A model generated the notes under the pieces. It did no database searches. It was not told the origin of the DNA and was given only the letters and a program-made list of their open reading frames with translations. A stretch of 64,000 nt of DNA from Variovorax sp. J22G73. GTDB taxonomy: Bacteria > Pseudomonadota > Gammaproteobacteria > Burkholderiales > Burkholderiaceae_C. Shown here one piece after another: positions 53,705 to 62,691 of this stretch (the stretch's first letter is position 1; every line of letters starts with the position of its first letter). The position numbers and the translations under genes were made by a program. Location: contig NZ_JASZYK010000001.1 in assembly GCF_030317035.1 (NCBI RefSeq), forward strand, positions 620,001-684,000. Reading direction: 5' to 3'.

Positions 53705-55059
53705 GCCGAGCGCACAGCAAGAGCGAGAACATCTCCATGGACAAGCCGAAGAACGACACCGCCGTCCCCGCCGAAGGGCAACCCGCATCCCCGCACCGCC
53801 GCCGCATGCTCGGCGCCGCGGGCGTGGCATTCGCCGGGCTCGCGGCCGCCGCGCATGCCGCCGCACCTTCGGGCGCACCCAAGGCCCCCGACAGCGGCGC
53901 CCAGGTCACCGACGCCCCCGAGAGCACCCACACGCAAGACCGCGTGCCCTTCCGCGGCAAGCACCAGGCGGGCATCGTCACGCCGCGCCCGACGGCCGGC
54001 ATGATCGCCTCGTTCTTCGTGCTGGCCGAGAACCGCGCCGACCTGGAGCGGCTTTTCAAGACGCTCACCGAGCGCATCGCCTTTCTCACGCAGGGCGGCC
54101 CGCAGACCGACCCCGACCCCAAGCTGCCACCCGCGGGCTCCGGCATCCTCGGGCCGGTGGTGCAGCCCGACGGGCTCACGGTGACGGTGTCGGTCGGCAC
54201 CTCGCTGTTCGACGAGCGCTTCGGCCTGGCCAAAAGGAAGCCGGTGCGCCTGAACCAGATGCAGCGCCACCCGAACGACGCGTTGGACGCCGCGCTGTGC
54301 CATGGCGACCTGTCGATCCAGTTCTGCGCCAACACGCCCGACACCAACATCCACGCGCTGCGCGACATCATCAAGAACACGCCCGACCTGCTGGTGCTGC
54401 ACTGGAAGCAGGAAGGCACCGTGCCGCCGATTGCGGCGGTGCCCGGCAAGCCTTCGGAAAGCGCGCGCAACTTCCTCGGTTTCAGGGACGGTTCGGCCAA
54501 CCCCGACTCGGCCGACAACACGCTCATGGACACCATCGTGTGGGTGCAGCCCGCCAGCGACGAGCCGGCCTGGGCCGTGGGCGGCAGCTACCAGGCGGTG
54601 CGCATCATCCGCAACTTCGTGGAGCGCTGGGACCGCACGCCGCTGCAGGAGCAGGAGGCCATCATGGGCCGGCTGAAGCCCACCGGCGCGCCCATGGACG
54701 GCGGCAAGACCGAGCACGACGTGCCCGACTACGCGAAAGACCCCGAAGGCAAGCGCACGCCGATGGACGCGCACATCCGCCTGGCCAATCCGCGCACCCG
54801 GGCCTCCGACAAGAACCTGATGCTGCGCCGGCCCTTCAACTACTCCAACGGCGTCACCAAATCGGGCCAACTGGAGATGGGGCTGCTGTTCATCTGCTAC
54901 CAGGCCAACCTGGAGAACGGCTTCATCGCCGTGCAGACGCGCCTGGACGGGGAGCCGCTCGAGGAGTACATCAAGCCCATCGGCGGCGGCTTCTTCTTCA
55001 CGCTGCCGGGCGTGCAGGACGAGCGCGACTGGCTGGGGCGCAGCCTGATGGCCGGCTGA
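53701..55059 (+). CDS. efeB: Deferrochelatase/DyP-type peroxidase EfeB
   Basis: 452-aa heme peroxidase exported by the Tat pathway. The N-terminal [20 protein letters not shown] (about residues 32-51) is a twin-arginine signal. The DyP catalytic motif [10 protein letters not shown] and the C-terminal heme-pocket region [10 protein letters not shown] are present. It works with EfeO in ferrous iron import. ATG at 53701 overlaps efeO; an internal ATG at 53737 is an alternative. Confidence 0.94.
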   Translation: MSRAHSKSENISMDKPKNDTAVPAEGQPASPHRRRMLGAAGVAFAGLAAAAHAAAPSGAPKAPDSGAQVTDAPESTHTQDRVPFRGKHQAGIVTPRPTAGMIASFFVLAENRADLERLFKTLTERIAFLTQGGPQTDPDPKLPPAGSGILGPVVQPDGLTVTVSVGTSLFDERFGLAKRKPVRLNQMQRHPNDALDAALCHGDLSIQFCANTPDTNIHALRDIIKNTPDLLVLHWKQEGTVPPIAAVPGKPSESARNFLGFRDGSANPDSADNTLMDTIVWVQPASDEPAWAVGGSYQAVRIIRNFVERWDRTPLQEQEAIMGRLKPTGAPMDGGKTEHDVPDYAKDPEGKRTPMDAHIRLANPRTRASDKNLMLRRPFNYSNGVTKSGQLEMGLLFICYQANLENGFIAVQTRLDGEPLEEYIKPIGGGFFFTLPGVQDERDWLGRSLMAG

Positions 55060-55063
55060 TCGC

Positions 55064-55110
55064 GGCCTGAATCACGGCCTGAATCACGGCTTTGTCGCGG
55101 TCTGAATCCG
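55064..55110. repeat. Short direct repeats between efeB and the imelysin gene
   Basis: GGCCTGAATCAC occurs twice in tandem (55064-55075 and 55076-55087) and once more as GGTCTGAATCCG (55099-55110). They fill half of the 100-base gap before the next gene. They could be slippage products or binding sites. Confidence 0.7.
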
Positions 55111-55159
55111 CGTCGCCAGCACACAAGTTTTTTTCACCACCGCCAGAACCAGGAGTTCC

Positions 55160-55996
55160 ATGACCGTGCAGTTCCGCCGCCACTTCCTCGCCACCTTCGT
55201 CGCAGGCTTCGCCGGGCTCTATGCCGTGGGCGCGCAGGCCGCCGTGTCGCCGCTCGAGCTGGTCGGACCGATTTCCGACTACAAGATCTACGTCGCCGAG
55301 AACGTGCGCAAGCTGGCCGCAGACACGCGCACCTTCACCGCCGCGGTGAAGGCCGGCGACATCGAGAAGGCGAAGAAGCTGTACGCGCCCACGCGCACGA
55401 GCTACGAGCGCATCGAGCCCGTGGCCGAACTGTTCAACGACCTGGACAAGGCCATCGACTCGCGCGCCGACGACCACGAGAAGGCCGAGAAGGACCCGGC
55501 CTTCGGCGGCTTCCACCGTATCGAGTACGGCCTGTGGACGCAAAAGAGCACCAAGGACCTGAACCCCGTGGCCGACAAGCTGCTGGCCGACGTGCTCGAG
55601 CTGCAGAAGCGCCTGGTCGCGCTGACCTTCCCGCCCGAGAAGGTGGTGGGCGGCGCCGCCGTGCTGATGGAAGAGGTGGCCGCCACCAAGATCTCGGGCG
55701 AGGAAAACCGCTACAGCCACACCGACCTGTGGGACTTCCAGTCGAACTTCGAGGGCGCCTTCAAGATCGTGGAGCTGCTGCGCCCGCTGGTGGTGAAGGA
55801 GAACAAGGCCTTCTCGGACAAGACCGACGCCAACTTCAAGGTGGTGTTCGACACGCTGGCCAAGTACAAGACGGCCGACGGCGGCTTCGAAACCTATTCG
55901 AAACTCACCGAACGCGACCGCAAGCTGCTGGCCGGGCGGGTGAACACGCTGGCCGAAGATCTGTCGAAACTGCGCGGCATGCTCGGGCTGAACTGA
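55160..55996 (+). CDS. EfeM/EfeO-like imelysin-family protein
   Basis: 278-aa secreted protein with a signal peptide ([22 protein letters not shown]) and one M75/imelysin domain including [12 protein letters not shown]; it lacks the cupredoxin domain of EfeO. The sequence follows the EfeO C-domain closely ([13 protein letters not shown] versus [13 protein letters not shown]), so it is an EfeM-type paralogue. It lies downstream of efeUOB and probably adds iron-binding capacity. Confidence 0.88.
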   Translation: MTVQFRRHFLATFVAGFAGLYAVGAQAAVSPLELVGPISDYKIYVAENVRKLAADTRTFTAAVKAGDIEKAKKLYAPTRTSYERIEPVAELFNDLDKAIDSRADDHEKAEKDPAFGGFHRIEYGLWTQKSTKDLNPVADKLLADVLELQKRLVALTFPPEKVVGGAAVLMEEVAATKISGEENRYSHTDLWDFQSNFEGAFKIVELLRPLVVKENKAFSDKTDANFKVVFDTLAKYKTADGGFETYSKLTERDRKLLAGRVNTLAEDLSKLRGMLGLN

Positions 55997-56003
55997 TCGA
56001 AAA

Positions 56004-56019
56004 CCCCGATTCGTCGGGG
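56004..56019 (+). terminator. Hairpin after the imelysin gene
   Basis: CCCCGA-TTCG-TCGGGG forms a 6-bp GC-rich stem with a UUCG loop, 8 bases past the stop. No T run follows directly, so it may stop transcription only partly. Confidence 0.5.
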
Positions 56020-56057
56020 CTCGGACGCCTTTGAAGGGGTTTGGTCAGGCTTTCGCG

Positions 56058-56075
56058 AGTGAGAATTGCTAGCAT
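56058..56075. promoter_or_regulatory. Possible Fur box upstream of feoA
   Basis: AGTGAGAATTGCTAGCAT has one good Fur half-site (GTGAGAAT) and a poor second half. It lies about 50 bases ahead of feoA, where an iron-responsive site is expected. Confidence 0.45.
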
Positions 56076-56123
56076 CCGGGTATTGCTTACTGGCGCGCCC
56101 GATATTCCTGGCGCCCCCTCACC

Positions 56124-56423
56124 GTGCACACCAAAGACAACGGCGCAGCGCCGGCACCCGCCGTCCTGCACCTCGACCAGCTTCCGAACAACCAATGGGC
56201 CACCGTGCTCGACGTGGCCCGCCCCGAGAGCGCGGACGACCGCGAGCTCGTGCTGCGACTGACCGAGATCGGCTTCGTGCCCGGCGAGGCGGTGCGCATC
56301 GTGGCCAGCGGGCTGCCGGGCCGCGAGCCGCTGGCGGTTCGCCTGGGCCACACCACCTTCGCATTGCGCCGCCACGAGGCCGCGCTGATCCACGTCGTGC
56401 CGGGAGCCGCCCACCATGGTTGA
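56124..56423 (+). CDS. feoA: Ferrous iron transport protein A
   Basis: 99-aa SH3-like cytosolic protein that assists FeoB. The core RLTEIGFVPGEAVRIVASG and LAVRLGHTTFALRRHEA are diagnostic. The start is GTG at 56124. It overlaps feoB by 8 bases. Confidence 0.9.
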   Translation: MHTKDNGAAPAPAVLHLDQLPNNQWATVLDVARPESADDRELVLRLTEIGFVPGEAVRIVASGLPGREPLAVRLGHTTFALRRHEAALIHVVPGAAHHG

Positions 56424-58311
56424 AGCCGTCATCCAGGGCCCGGGGCGCCTCGCCGCCACCGCGCAGCCGGGCCGCATCGCCTTGCTGGGCAACCCCAACT
56501 GCGGCAAGACCGCGCTGTTCAACCTGCTGACCGGCAGCCGCCAGAAGGTGGCCAACTACGCCGGCGTGACCGTCGAGCGCAAGGAGGGCACGCTGCGCAC
56601 CGCCTCGGGCCGCCGCGTGTTCGTGCTCGACCTGCCGGGCGCCTACAGCCTGAACGCGCTGAGCGCCGACGAGGCCGTCACGCGCGACATCGTCACCGGC
56701 CAGAGCAAGGAAGCCTTGCCCGACCTGCTGGTGTGCGTCACCGACGCCACCAACCTTCGGCTGAACCTGCGCCTGGTGCTCGAGGCCAGGCGGCTCGGCC
56801 TGCCGATGGTGATGGCGCTGAACATGACCGACATGGCCAAGAAGCAGGGCATCGTGGTCGACACGGCCGTGCTCTCGCGCGAGCTCGGCCTGCCGGTCAT
56901 CGAGACCGTCGGCGTGCACACCGGCGGCGCGCAGGGCCTGCTCGAAGCGCTGGATACGCCCGTGGCCGCCGCCGCGCCTCAGCCGTGGCAGGCGCCCGGA
57001 CTCGACGACGTGCTGGCCACGCAGCGCGAGGTGCGCCGCATTCTGGGGCTGGCGGTGAAGGAGCCCGTGGGCAGCCTGGCCACCAGCGACCGCATCGACC
57101 GCGTCGTGCTGCACCCCGTGTGGGGCATGCTGGTGCTGGCCGTGACCATGTTCCTGATGTTCCAGGCCGTTTTCAGCTGGGCCAACGTGCCCATGGACGC
57201 CATCAAGGCCGGCACCGAGGCGCTGGGCGGGCTGCTGAAGACGGCCATGCCCGAGGGCATGCTGCAGAGCCTGCTGGTCGACGGCGTGATCGCGGGCGTG
57301 GGCGGCGTCATCGTCTTCCTGCCGCAGATCCTGATTCTTTTCCTCTTCATCCTCGCGCTGGAAGACTCGGGCTACCTGCCGCGCGCGGCCTTCCTGCTCG
57401 ACCGCGTGATGGGCACCGTCGGGCTGTCGGGGCGCTCGTTCATTCCGCTGCTGTCGAGCTTTGCCTGCGCCATTCCGGGCGTGATGGCCACGCGCACCAT
57501 CAGCAACTGGCGCGACCGCATCACGACCATCATGATCGCGCCGCTCATGACGTGTTCGGCGCGGCTGCCGGTGTATGCGCTGCTGATCGCGGCCTTCATT
57601 CCGGCGCGCACGGTGGGCGGCGTGTTCAACCTGCAGGGCGTGGTGCTGTTCGCGCTGTATGTGTTCGGCATCGTCTCGGCCATGGCCGTGGCCTGGGTGA
57701 TGAAGCGCTTTCGCGACAACACCGCGCATTCGCCGCTCTTGATGGAGCTGCCGGCCTACCGCTGGCCCAATCCGCGCAACCTGGCGCTGGGCCTGTACGA
57801 GCGGGCGTGGATCTTCATCCAGCGCGTGGGCACCATCATCCTCACGCTGACCATCCTGCTGTGGTTCCTGTCGACCTTTCCGTCGCCGCCCGAAGGCGCG
57901 ACGGGCCCCGCCATCCAGTACAGCCTGGCCGGCATGATCGGCCGCGGGCTGGAGCACATCTTCGCGCCCATCGGCTTCAACTGGCAGATCTCCATCGCGC
58001 TGGTGCCGGGCATGGCCGCGCGCGAGGTGGCGGTGGGCGCGCTGGGCACGGTGTATGCGCTCTCGTCCACCGGCGACGACGTGGCGGGCGCGCTGGAGCC
58101 GCTGATTGCGGGCAGCTGGTCGCTGGCCACTGCGCTGTCGCTGCTGGTCTGGTACGTGTTCGCGCCGCAGTGCATCTCGACGCTCGCGGCCGTCAAGCGC
58201 GAGACCGGTTCGTGGAAGTACGTGTGGATCATGGCGGGCTACCTGTTCGCGCTGGCCTATGCCGCCTGCTTCATCACCTACCGCGTTGCAGTGGCACTCG
58301 GAGCAGGTTAA
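56416..58311 (+). CDS. feoB: Ferrous iron transporter B
   Basis: 631-aa membrane GTPase that imports Fe2+. The N-terminal G domain has P-loop GNPNCGKTALFN, G2 region YAGVTVERKEG, DLPGAYSL, and NMTDMAKKQG. Membrane helices with Gate motifs follow (FLPQILILFLFILALEDSGYL, SFACAIPGVMATRTI). It is shorter than E. coli FeoB (773 aa), mainly by a short soluble part and truncated C-terminal region. Confidence 0.95.
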   Translation: MVEAVIQGPGRLAATAQPGRIALLGNPNCGKTALFNLLTGSRQKVANYAGVTVERKEGTLRTASGRRVFVLDLPGAYSLNALSADEAVTRDIVTGQSKEALPDLLVCVTDATNLRLNLRLVLEARRLGLPMVMALNMTDMAKKQGIVVDTAVLSRELGLPVIETVGVHTGGAQGLLEALDTPVAAAAPQPWQAPGLDDVLATQREVRRILGLAVKEPVGSLATSDRIDRVVLHPVWGMLVLAVTMFLMFQAVFSWANVPMDAIKAGTEALGGLLKTAMPEGMLQSLLVDGVIAGVGGVIVFLPQILILFLFILALEDSGYLPRAAFLLDRVMGTVGLSGRSFIPLLSSFACAIPGVMATRTISNWRDRITTIMIAPLMTCSARLPVYALLIAAFIPARTVGGVFNLQGVVLFALYVFGIVSAMAVAWVMKRFRDNTAHSPLLMELPAYRWPNPRNLALGLYERAWIFIQRVGTIILTLTILLWFLSTFPSPPEGATGPAIQYSLAGMIGRGLEHIFAPIGFNWQISIALVPGMAAREVAVGALGTVYALSSTGDDVAGALEPLIAGSWSLATALSLLVWYVFAPQCISTLAAVKRETGSWKYVWIMAGYLFALAYAACFITYRVAVALGAG

Positions 58312-58345
58312 AACCGACCTCGACGCTGAAAGGTTTGAAGAAGAA

Positions 58346-58663
58346 ATGGCACAGCAACTGATCGTCGGATTGATCGTCGCGGCGGCCGCGTTCTACGCGG
58401 TGTGGCGCTGGATGCCCGCGGGGTGGCGCCGCGGCGCTGCGCAGAAACTCGCGGCCGGCACGCACCGCGCGGGCTGGGTCGACGAAGCGCGCGCGAAGGA
58501 GCTGGCCGCCTCGCTGGCCAAGACCTCGGGCTGCGGCTCGTGCGACACCTGCGGCAGCTGCGCGCCCAAGGCCCAGGCGCCGCTGAAGCAACCCGAAGCC
58601 GACCAGGCCATCCTTCACAAGTCCAGCACGCCCAGCACGCTGTCCTCCACGCACAGCCGCTGA
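58346..58663 (+). CDS. FeoB-associated Cys-rich membrane protein
   Basis: 105-aa protein with one N-terminal membrane helix (LIVGLIVAAAAFYAVW) and a Cys-rich segment CGSCDTCGSC near residue 75, then a Gln/Ser-rich tail. A one-helix protein with a CxxC cluster right behind feoB is the pattern of FeoB-associated proteins, which replace FeoC in many genomes. ATG at 58346, with AAGG upstream, 34 bases after feoB. A metal-related role is inferred. Confidence 0.78.
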   Translation: MAQQLIVGLIVAAAAFYAVWRWMPAGWRRGAAQKLAAGTHRAGWVDEARAKELAASLAKTSGCGSCDTCGSCAPKAQAPLKQPEADQAILHKSSTPSTLSSTHSR

Positions 58664-58668
58664 GCCCG

Positions 58669-59853
58669 ATGCCCGCGCACATCCTCGTCGCCGGCGGCGG
58701 CATCGGGGGGCTTGCCGCCGCGCTGGCGCTGTCCCGCCGAGGCCACCGCGCCGACGTGCTCGAGCAGGCCGCGGCCTTCGCGGAAATCGGTGCCGGCGTG
58801 CAGCTGGGCCCCAACGTCACGCGGCGTCTTCGACAGCTCGACCTGGACACGGGGCTCGCGGCCATCGCCGCGCGGCCCGATGCGCTGGTGGTGCACAGCG
58901 CCGAGAGCGGTGCCGAACTGGCCCGCATGCCGCTCGGCGACACCATGCAGCAGCGCTACGGCGCTCCCTACGTCTGCGTGCACCGCGCCGACCTGCACGG
59001 CCTGCTGCTCGACGCCGTGCGCGCGCGCGGCAACGGCACGCTGGTCACGGCCGCGCGCATCCAGCAGGTGGAGACCAGCGACGACCTGGTCTGCCTGTCG
59101 AGCACCGACGCGCGCGCCTGGGAGGGCGAGGCCATCGTCGGGGCCGACGGCCTGTGGAGCATCGTGCGCCGCCAACTCGATACCCCACTGGCCGACGAGC
59201 CGCCCCGCGTGACCGGCCACACGGCCTGGCGCGCCATGGCCGAGCAGGCCAGCCTGCCTGCCGCCTTGCGCCGCACGCAGGTGCACGTGTGGCTGGGCCC
59301 GAGGCTGCATGCGGTGGCGTACCCGGTGCGCGGCGGCGACTGGCTCAACGTGGTGGTGATCGCTGAATCGGCTCCGGCAGGCGATGCGCGAGATTGGGAC
59401 CAGTCCGGCAGCATCGCCGCATTGAAGCAGGCCATGGGCCGCAGTTGCGCGGGCCTGCAGGCGCTGCTGGACGCGATGCCCGCCTGGCGCGCATGGTCGC
59501 TGGGCGACCGCGCGCCCATGACCTCCGCCGCAGACATGGCCCACGAGCGCGTGGCGCTGGTGGGCGACGCCGCGCACCCGATGGTCCCGTACCTGGCGCA
59601 GGGCGCGGGCATGGCGATAGAAGACGCCGTGGCGTTGGCCGATGCCCTCGGCGACGGCAGCGCGGTCGATGTGCCCGCCGCCTTCGCGCGCTACGCCGAA
59701 GCGCGCTGGGCGCGCAATGCGCAGGTGCAGGCGAGGGCGCGGCGCAACGGCGAGATCTTTCATGCGACGGGCGCGGTGCGCTTGGGGCGCGACATGGCGA
59801 TGCGCGTGCTGGGCGCCAGGTTGCTCGACCAGCCCTGGCTTTACGGCGGTTGA
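58669..59853 (+). CDS. FAD-dependent aromatic monooxygenase
   Basis: 394-aa group A flavoprotein hydroxylase. It has the Rossmann motif ILVAGGGIGGLAAALALSRRG, the DG motif EAIVGADGLWSIVRRQL and the second FAD motif VALVGDAAHPMVPYLAQGAG. This fits the salicylate or 3-hydroxybenzoate hydroxylase group; the substrate cannot be fixed. ATG at 58669 directly follows the Cys-rich gene (5 bases), although no iron link is evident. Confidence 0.85.
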   Translation: MPAHILVAGGGIGGLAAALALSRRGHRADVLEQAAAFAEIGAGVQLGPNVTRRLRQLDLDTGLAAIAARPDALVVHSAESGAELARMPLGDTMQQRYGAPYVCVHRADLHGLLLDAVRARGNGTLVTAARIQQVETSDDLVCLSSTDARAWEGEAIVGADGLWSIVRRQLDTPLADEPPRVTGHTAWRAMAEQASLPAALRRTQVHVWLGPRLHAVAYPVRGGDWLNVVVIAESAPAGDARDWDQSGSIAALKQAMGRSCAGLQALLDAMPAWRAWSLGDRAPMTSAADMAHERVALVGDAAHPMVPYLAQGAGMAIEDAVALADALGDGSAVDVPAAFARYAEARWARNAQVQARARRNGEIFHATGAVRLGRDMAMRVLGARLLDQPWLYGG

Positions 59854-59917
59854 GTTCCAGGCCTTCGAGTACCTTCCGGGGCGGGTGAACAGCGCACTCG
59901 ACGCAAACCGCAACGCC

Positions 59918-61180
59918 TCAGAGCCGAAACGCCTGCAGGTGCTCGATGCGCTCCGCGATGCCTTCCTGCCCGAGGTAGTGGCCGTAGGCACCGCCTTGCA
60001 TCCGGGCCAAGGTGTCTTCCAGATCCAGCAACATCGCATCGCGCTCGTCGATGAACGCGGGCGGCACGTCGATGCCCGCCTTGGCGCAGGCTTCCGCGAT
60101 CAGGTGCGCGCTCGCGGGCGCGCCGCAGGCCGCGCATTTCACGATGGCCGACACGTTGGGCTCCGCGCCGTTGTCCAGCAATGCCTGCGTGAGCTCGGGC
60201 GAGATCTGTCCGTCGATGTTGCGCAGCGCATCAGCCGCCACGGGCGCGCCCGCGCGCACCAGCGCAGCGGCCGCGGCAAAGGCGCCGTGGCTCACCGCGA
60301 CATCGGTGGCGAGCGCGCTGCCCTGCATCGGCCCGTCGAAGCCCACGCCCGCGGCGGCGAGCGATGCGACCAGCTCGGCGTCGTCCGCGCCCGTTGCGTG
60401 GAGCAGCGCCGCGCGTGCGAGCGACGGATGGTGGCGCAGCGTGCCTTCGGCCAGCGGCGTGCGCCAGTCGACCACCGCGCGGCTGTAGAAGGCCACCAGC
60501 TTGTCCATCAGGTCGAGGTCGAGCCCGTGGTCTTCGTGGCGGTCGTCGAGGTATTCGATCAGCGTCTGGCCCGAGAAATAGTCGCTCGTGGGCGCCAGCG
60601 GATCTTCGTCGAGGTGCAGGGCCGCGAACGCGCCGTGCAGGTCGGTGGCGACGGTGTTCACGCTGTCTTCGTGCAACGCGTGCGTCCAGGCCGGCGGCAG
60701 GCCCTTCTTCCAAGCCACGACCTGGCCTTGCTCGGCGCCGGGCTCCACCACGGCGTAAATGCGGTCGGTGTACTCGAAGCCGCCGATGGGCAGGTGCGTG
60801 AGCTTGCCGCTCCAGGGCGTGCCGCTTTCTTGCGCGGCTTCCTGTGCGGCTTCTTGCGCCAGTTCGAGCTCGTGTGCGATCCAGCCCTGCAGGTCGTGGT
60901 AGCCGTCGCTGCCGTTCCAGAACAGCTCGCTCCAGCTGATGGCCTCGAGGTTGCCGTTCATGTCGAGCGACAGGTCGTAGTCGAGCCGCCCGCCCGCCGT
61001 GGTTTGCCACAGCGTGCGCAGCGCCTCGGGGAGCGCGCCTGCGCACTGCGCCTGCACGGCGTCGATCTGCTCCTGCGGCATGGGCGGCTGCGCATCGAAG
61101 ATCACGCGGTCCGCGAACAGCACGATGCCATGTTCGCGCAGGGTGGAGAGCTCGTCGGGAGTGAGCCGGATGTCGTTCAT
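59918..61180 (-). CDS. SMI1/KNR4-like protein with ankyrin-like repeats
   Basis: 420-aa cytosolic protein. The N-terminal half resembles the SMI1/KNR4 fold (LPEALRTLWQTTAGGRLDYD, then LPIGGFEYTDRIYAVVEPG). The C-terminal half has ankyrin-like helical repeats (HPSLARAALLHATGADD, LVASLAAAGVGFDGP, SPELTQALLDNGAEPN). SMI1 proteins often serve as toxin immunity or signalling proteins. It ends with CAACG-rich metal-like CAACGAPASAH. No toxin gene is adjacent. Confidence 0.65.
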   Translation of the reverse strand: MNDIRLTPDELSTLREHGIVLFADRVIFDAQPPMPQEQIDAVQAQCAGALPEALRTLWQTTAGGRLDYDLSLDMNGNLEAISWSELFWNGSDGYHDLQGWIAHELELAQEAAQEAAQESGTPWSGKLTHLPIGGFEYTDRIYAVVEPGAEQGQVVAWKKGLPPAWTHALHEDSVNTVATDLHGAFAALHLDEDPLAPTSDYFSGQTLIEYLDDRHEDHGLDLDLMDKLVAFYSRAVVDWRTPLAEGTLRHHPSLARAALLHATGADDAELVASLAAAGVGFDGPMQGSALATDVAVSHGAFAAAAALVRAGAPVAADALRNIDGQISPELTQALLDNGAEPNVSAIVKCAACGAPASAHLIAEACAKAGIDVPPAFIDERDAMLLDLEDTLARMQGGAYGHYLGQEGIAERIEHLQAFRL

Positions 61181-61252
61181 GGCAGGGTCTCCGTTGTTTG
61201 CAAAACTGTAGCGTGTTGCGTCAACGGGGCAATCGGTGCCACCCCAGCTTCA

Positions 61253-61293
61253 TGAGGGGGTTGGGGTTGCGCGCGGCCCCCACAGCCCCCTCA
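61253..61293 (-). terminator. Hairpin at the kynA 3' end
   Basis: TGAGGGGG and CCCCCTCA form a perfect 8-bp stem that includes the kynA stop codon, with inner GGGG/CCCC pairing possible. There is no T run, so a terminator role is uncertain. Confidence 0.35.
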
Positions 61294-62139
61294 AAGATCC
61301 GTACGAATCTTCCAGATTTCCGGAAACAGCACCACGTCGAGCATCTTGCGCAGATAGCTCACCCCGCCGGTGCCACCGGTTCCGCGCTTGAAGCCGATCA
61401 CGCGTTCCACCGTCGTCACATGGCGAAAGCGCCAGAGGCGGAAGGCGTCTTCCAGGTCGGTGAGCTTCTCGCCGAGCTGGTACAGGTCCCAGTGCGCGTG
61501 CGGGTCGCGGTACACGGCGAGCCACGCGGCCTCCACGCCTTCGCTCGACTCGTAGGGTTGCGTCCAGTCGCGCTCCAGGCGGTCGGCCGGCACCGGCACG
61601 CCGTGGCGTGCGAGCAGGCGCAGCGACTCGTCGTACAGCGACGGCGCGCGGTAGGCCTCCTCGACCTGCGCGAGCAGGTCGGCGCGGTGCTGGTGCGGCT
61701 TGAGCATGGCGGCGTTCTTGTTGCCCAGCGCGAACTCGATGCAGCGGTACTGCGCGCTCTGGAAACCGCTGGAGCTGGCAAGGTAGGGGCGCATGGCCGT
61801 GTACTCGGGCGGCGTCATGGTCGACAGCACGGTCCATGCGCTCACGAGCTGTTCCATGATGCGGCTCACGCGCGCGAGCATCTTGAAGGCGTCGGCCAGT
61901 TTCTCTTCGGCGATGCACCGGGTGGCGGCGCGCAGCTCGTGCAGCATGAGCTTCATCCAGAGCTCGCTGGTCTGGTGCTGCACGATGAACAGCAGCTCGT
62001 CGTGCGCGGGCGACAGCGGATGCTGCGCGCTGAGGATCTGGTCGAGGTGCAGGTAGTCGCCGTAGCTCATGGACTTGCTGAAGTCCAGCTGCGCCTTCTC
62101 TTCGTGGACGATGTGCTCGGGTGTCTTGTCGGTGGTCAT
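61291..62139 (-). CDS. kynA: Tryptophan 2,3-dioxygenase
   Basis: Heme enzyme that opens the indole ring of tryptophan to N-formylkynurenine. The heme-His and conserved region [22 protein letters not shown] is intact, as are [20 protein letters not shown] and SGFQSAQYR. The protein is 282 aa. It is the last gene of kynU-orf-kynA, 16 bases past the interposed gene. Confidence 0.96.
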   Translation of the reverse strand: MTTDKTPEHIVHEEKAQLDFSKSMSYGDYLHLDQILSAQHPLSPAHDELLFIVQHQTSELWMKLMLHELRAATRCIAEEKLADAFKMLARVSRIMEQLVSAWTVLSTMTPPEYTAMRPYLASSSGFQSAQYRCIEFALGNKNAAMLKPHQHRADLLAQVEEAYRAPSLYDESLRLLARHGVPVPADRLERDWTQPYESSEGVEAAWLAVYRDPHAHWDLYQLGEKLTDLEDAFRLWRFRHVTTVERVIGFKRGTGGTGGVSYLRKMLDVVLFPEIWKIRTDL

Positions 62140-62155
62140 GATGTTGGCTGGCGGG

Positions 62156-62659
62156 TCATCGCCAGACCACGGCGGTGTAGGAAGGCAGGCCCATGCCGGC
62201 GTCTTTCTTCGGGTACACGAAGCGCACGGCCTCGCTCTTGCGCTTGAACTGCTGGTAGGTCTCGCCGCCCGGGATGCGGCCCTTTTCTGCCGGCACGTAG
62301 CCGGTGTCGCGCGCTTCCTTCACGAGCTTGTCGAAGGCGGCCTTGTCGGTGGTCGAGAGCTGCACGCTGTTCTCGTCGGCGCGGCTTTCCACGTAGGTGG
62401 ACTTCATCAGGTTGGTGGTCTGGCCGTCGACGAATTTCTCGTACTCGAGCATGCTGATTTCCTCGGTCACGGTCTTGTCGCGGTACGAGAAGCCCTGGCG
62501 CTTGATTTCCTGGCGGAAGGCGTCGGGCGTGAGGGCCGCGAAGGCCTTCAGCTGCGGCAGGGTGAAGGTCGGCTGCTGCTGCGCGAACGCGAGCGCAGGC
62601 GCGCTCAGCAGCAGCAACGGGGCCAGGGCGGCGAACAGCCGGCGTGTGATGTGCGTCAT
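62156..62659 (-). CDS. Secreted protein of unknown function in the kyn operon
   Basis: 167-aa protein with a signal peptide ([20 protein letters not shown], cleavage near AFAQQQ) and a soluble domain with [16 protein letters not shown] and [11 protein letters not shown]. No family is recognised. It lies 32 bases after kynU and 16 before kynA, so it is very likely co-transcribed. The longer frame upstream overlaps kynU and is rejected. Confidence 0.75.
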   Translation of the reverse strand: MTHITRRLFAALAPLLLLSAPALAFAQQQPTFTLPQLKAFAALTPDAFRQEIKRQGFSYRDKTVTEEISMLEYEKFVDGQTTNLMKSTYVESRADENSVQLSTTDKAAFDKLVKEARDTGYVPAEKGRIPGGETYQQFKRKSEAVRFVYPKKDAGMGLPSYTAVVWR

Positions 62660-62691
62660 GAAAAAGGGTGAAGAAAAGGGGAGCGCGCGGC

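Noticed and set aside
56119-57957. 612-codon minus-strand frame opposite feoAB
   Set aside because: Composed of His/Gln/Arg-rich shadow sequence; FeoA and FeoB motifs on the plus strand are unmistakable.
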